A stretch of 64,000 nt of DNA from NCBI RefSeq assembly GCF_007992835.1, contig NZ_BKBA01000003.1, positions 248,001 through 312,000 on the forward strand, read 5' to 3'. Both the position numbers and the translations under genes were made by a program. Source of the stretch: Knoellia locipacati (GTDB taxonomy: Bacteria > Actinomycetota > Actinomycetes > Actinomycetales > Dermatophilaceae). This document shows positions 62,519 through 64,000 of the stretch, in pieces; position 1 is the stretch's first letter; the number at the start of each line of letters is the position of its first letter. Below the pieces are notes generated by a model that was given only the letters and a program-made list of their open reading frames with translations, did not search any database and was not told the origin of the DNA.

Positions 62519-62728
62519 CGCTGCGTCCCACACGAGGACGCGCAGCTGGTCGATGAGCACGCCCGGACCGAGGTCCGGCACGGGTTGACCTGCCGTGGCG
62601 TCGGCGAGGTCCTGGACGACGTCGCGCACCGCCGGGGACGCGGCGAGCGCGCGGTCCGCGGGCAGCTCACGCCACCTGCGGACCACGCGCTCGAGCTCCC
62701 GCGAGACGTCGTCGGGGAGGCGGTGCAT
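62459..62728 (-). CDS. small acidic helical protein, conserved-hypothetical type
   Basis: 89 residues starting MHRLPDDVSRELERVVRRW. It is helical and charged, with no membrane segment or metal motif. It lies ten bases after the Bax inhibitor-1 gene and overlaps the 3' end of the SGNH gene by 60 bases on the opposite strand. Codon use is in keeping with a real gene, but the overlap lowers certainty. Confidence 0.6.
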   Translation of the reverse strand: MHRLPDDVSRELERVVRRWRELPADRALAASPAVRDVVQDLADATAGQPVPDLGPGVLIDQLRVLVWDAASAGVPELTERLADLRRSLP

Positions 62729-62738
62729 CAGCGCCTGG

Positions 62739-63593
62739 TCAGTCGCGCATCCGCGCGAAGAGGCGCAGGAACTCGATGTAGAGCCAGACCACCGTGACGA
62801 TGAGGCCGTGGGCGAGCAGCCAGCTGTACTTCTGCGGCGCACCCGTCGCGATGGCGCGGTCGATCATGTCGAAGTCGAGCGCGAGCGTGACCGAGGCCAG
62901 ACCGACGGCGAAGAGCGAGATGCCGATGCCGAGCGGTCCGCTGCCACCGATGCCGAAGTTCGTGTTGGTGAACATCGCGAAGAGGAAGTTGACCACGGCG
63001 AAGATCGCGTAGCCGAAGAGCATCATCGTGACGATCCGGCGGAACTTGTCGGTGACCTTGATGAGCCCGCTCTTGTAGGCGAGGAACATGCCGGTGAACG
63101 TCGCCGCGGTGGCCAGCGCGGCGGTGGGGACGACGCCCTCCCAGCGCTGCTCGAAGATCTGGCTGATCGCGCCGACGAAGAGGCCCTCGAGGACGGCGTA
63201 GCCCACGATGAGGGGGACGCTCAGCGTCTTCTTGAACGCGATGACGAGGCCGAGGACCAGCGTGCCGATCATGCCGCCCATGGCGAGCATGTAGCCGAGG
63301 CCCTGGCTCTGCGCGGCGAAGATCCAGCCGGCTGCGCCGAACACGAGGACGAGGGCGAACAGGCCCATCGTCTTCATGATGACGTCGTCCATCGTCACGC
63401 GACCGGTGTCGGTCGGGCCGGCGGACGGCGAGTTGTACATGTCCTGGAGCTGCTGCTGCGAGCCCCACTGGTCGGTCGTCCCCTGCTGCGCGTACGAGAC
63501 GTTGCCCGGGTTCGCGGAGCCGCGGCCCCCGAAGCCGGCGTAGCCGGACTGCGCGTCCTTCTCGAGTCGGTTGAAGGCCGGGTTGCTGGCCAT
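62739..63593 (-). CDS. Bax inhibitor-1/YccA-family membrane protein
   Basis: 284 residues with seven helices and a Gly/Gln-rich cytosolic N-terminus of 70 residues (GYAGFGGRGSANPGN). Helices run from about 75; GLFVGAISQIFE and LDFDMIDRAIATGAP are family-like. Related proteins are pH-sensitive calcium leak channels. GGAGG lies five bases before the ATG. Confidence 0.9.
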   Translation of the reverse strand: MASNPAFNRLEKDAQSGYAGFGGRGSANPGNVSYAQQGTTDQWGSQQQLQDMYNSPSAGPTDTGRVTMDDVIMKTMGLFALVLVFGAAGWIFAAQSQGLGYMLAMGGMIGTLVLGLVIAFKKTLSVPLIVGYAVLEGLFVGAISQIFEQRWEGVVPTAALATAATFTGMFLAYKSGLIKVTDKFRRIVTMMLFGYAIFAVVNFLFAMFTNTNFGIGGSGPLGIGISLFAVGLASVTLALDFDMIDRAIATGAPQKYSWLLAHGLIVTVVWLYIEFLRLFARMRD

Positions 63594-63794
63594 CGAGTCC
63601 TCCGTAGGTCTGGCGCCACGGCGTTGGCGCGGCGTCGTCACACCATTCAACCGTGTCGGGGCCTCCACAGTTCCCGTGGCACGGTCACCTGTGGACAACG
63701 ATCAGGGCCGAAGGGCGCACGTCGTGTCGGGCGTCCCGGCCATGCCTGCGACAGCCCCCGACGGCGGGTCCTGACGGGGGAACGAGCCTGCGAG

Positions 63795-63869
63795 TGCCCC
63801 CGACGGGACTCGAACCCGCACCCGGAGCGATTTTAAGTCGCCTGCCTCTGCCAGTTGGGCCACGGGGGC
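63795..63869 (-). tRNA. tRNA with anticodon UAA (leucine by codon), short variable loop
   Basis: A 75-base cloverleaf: seven-pair acceptor stem GCCCCCG/CGGGGGC, three-pair D stem, five-pair anticodon stem around CTTAAAA, and T arm GCGGG-TTCGAGT-CCCGT. The variable loop is only six bases, although leucine tRNAs normally have a long extra arm. No 3' CCA is encoded. Confidence 0.85.
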
Positions 63870-63897
63870 GGGCTCACTGTATGCCGCCCATCGTTCT

Positions 63898-63949
63898 GCT
63901 TGCGTCCGCACCTCTGGTCACCCCTGCGACCAGAGGTGCGGACGCAAGC
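63898..63949. terminator. long hairpin with 22-base perfect arms
   Basis: Arms 63898-63919 and 63928-63949, eight-base loop, directly after the stop of the partial gene at the window end. The arm tip TTGCGTCCGC resembles the family B repeats. Confidence 0.8.
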
Positions 63950-63951
63950 AC

Positions 63952-64000
63952 TCACCGCGACGCGCTCGGGCTCGCGCTCGGCGTCGGGGTGGGTGTCGCC
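63952..64000 (-). CDS. C-terminal end of an unidentified gene
   Basis: On the minus strand, an open frame runs from the edge to a TGA at 63952-63954, coding a low-complexity ATPTPTPSASPSASR tail. This is typical of an exported or membrane protein's Pro/Ser-rich end. The frame is judged from the tail alone. Confidence 0.5.
   Translation of the reverse strand, partial: ATPTPTPSASPSASR

Noticed and set aside
63690-63698. DnaA box-like TTGTCCACA (reverse strand) upstream of the Bax inhibitor-1 gene
   Set aside because: A single site with no A+T-rich region, no second box and no replication genes nearby; not an origin.

Overview
The window is very G+C-rich and densely coded. WhiB, mycothiol-dependent Mca, double CIRCE control of groES, GuaB3 and a short isoprenyl transferase mark it as an actinobacterium. 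I would guess Micrococcales, perhaps Intrasporangiaceae, but no rRNA or other strong taxonomic marker is present. There is no phage, insertion sequence or CRISPR array; this is core chromosome with a few accessory genes.

Two gene neighbourhoods known from Mycobacterium tuberculosis are recognisable. Positions 1-39763 hold, with insertions, the choD-guaB3-guaB2-whiB3-groEL/groES-tsaD-rimI-tsaB-tsaE-alr-nnr-glmS set. Positions 39819-62518 hold coaA, phoH, a short isoprenyl transferase, trhA, the mca partner, mca, a DUF4307-type gene, greA, metB, cbs and an SGNH hydrolase. The junction is the divergent glmS/coaA pair.

Insertions in the first block include an MFS exporter, a P1 peptidase, an Asp/Glu-type racemase, and a mannose module made of a LacI regulator and ManA divergent from a 1702-residue secreted GH92 mannosidase. 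They also include a secreted SpoIID/FG-GAP protein, a nucleoside hydrolase-ribokinase pair, an LpqI-like lipoprotein and a two-component system. Insertions in the second block include ilvA, an ABC exporter, a MutL/GlmL-type ATPase, GNATs, MsrA and an old-yellow-enzyme/FAD reductase. The tRNA modification genes tsaE-tsaB-rimI-tsaD form one tightly overlapping operon behind alr. MetB and Cbs supply both directions of transsulfuration, and Mca processes mycothiol conjugates.

The most unusual content is non-coding. An octamer, GTATGCCG, occurs about 48 times by hand count, on both strands, in genes and between them. In genes it forces rare codons (TAT, GCA, ATA). Four times it forms a head-to-head pair in the stem of a strong hairpin immediately 3' of a gene. 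This layout matches DNA-uptake-sequence or other genome-wide signal systems in other bacteria. Three further families of dispersed or clustered palindromic repeats lie between genes: CAGCAT-ATCGGGT, TTGCGTCTGCG with a GCTCTAGC core, and GCAAAGACAC. One pair shows a compensatory base change.
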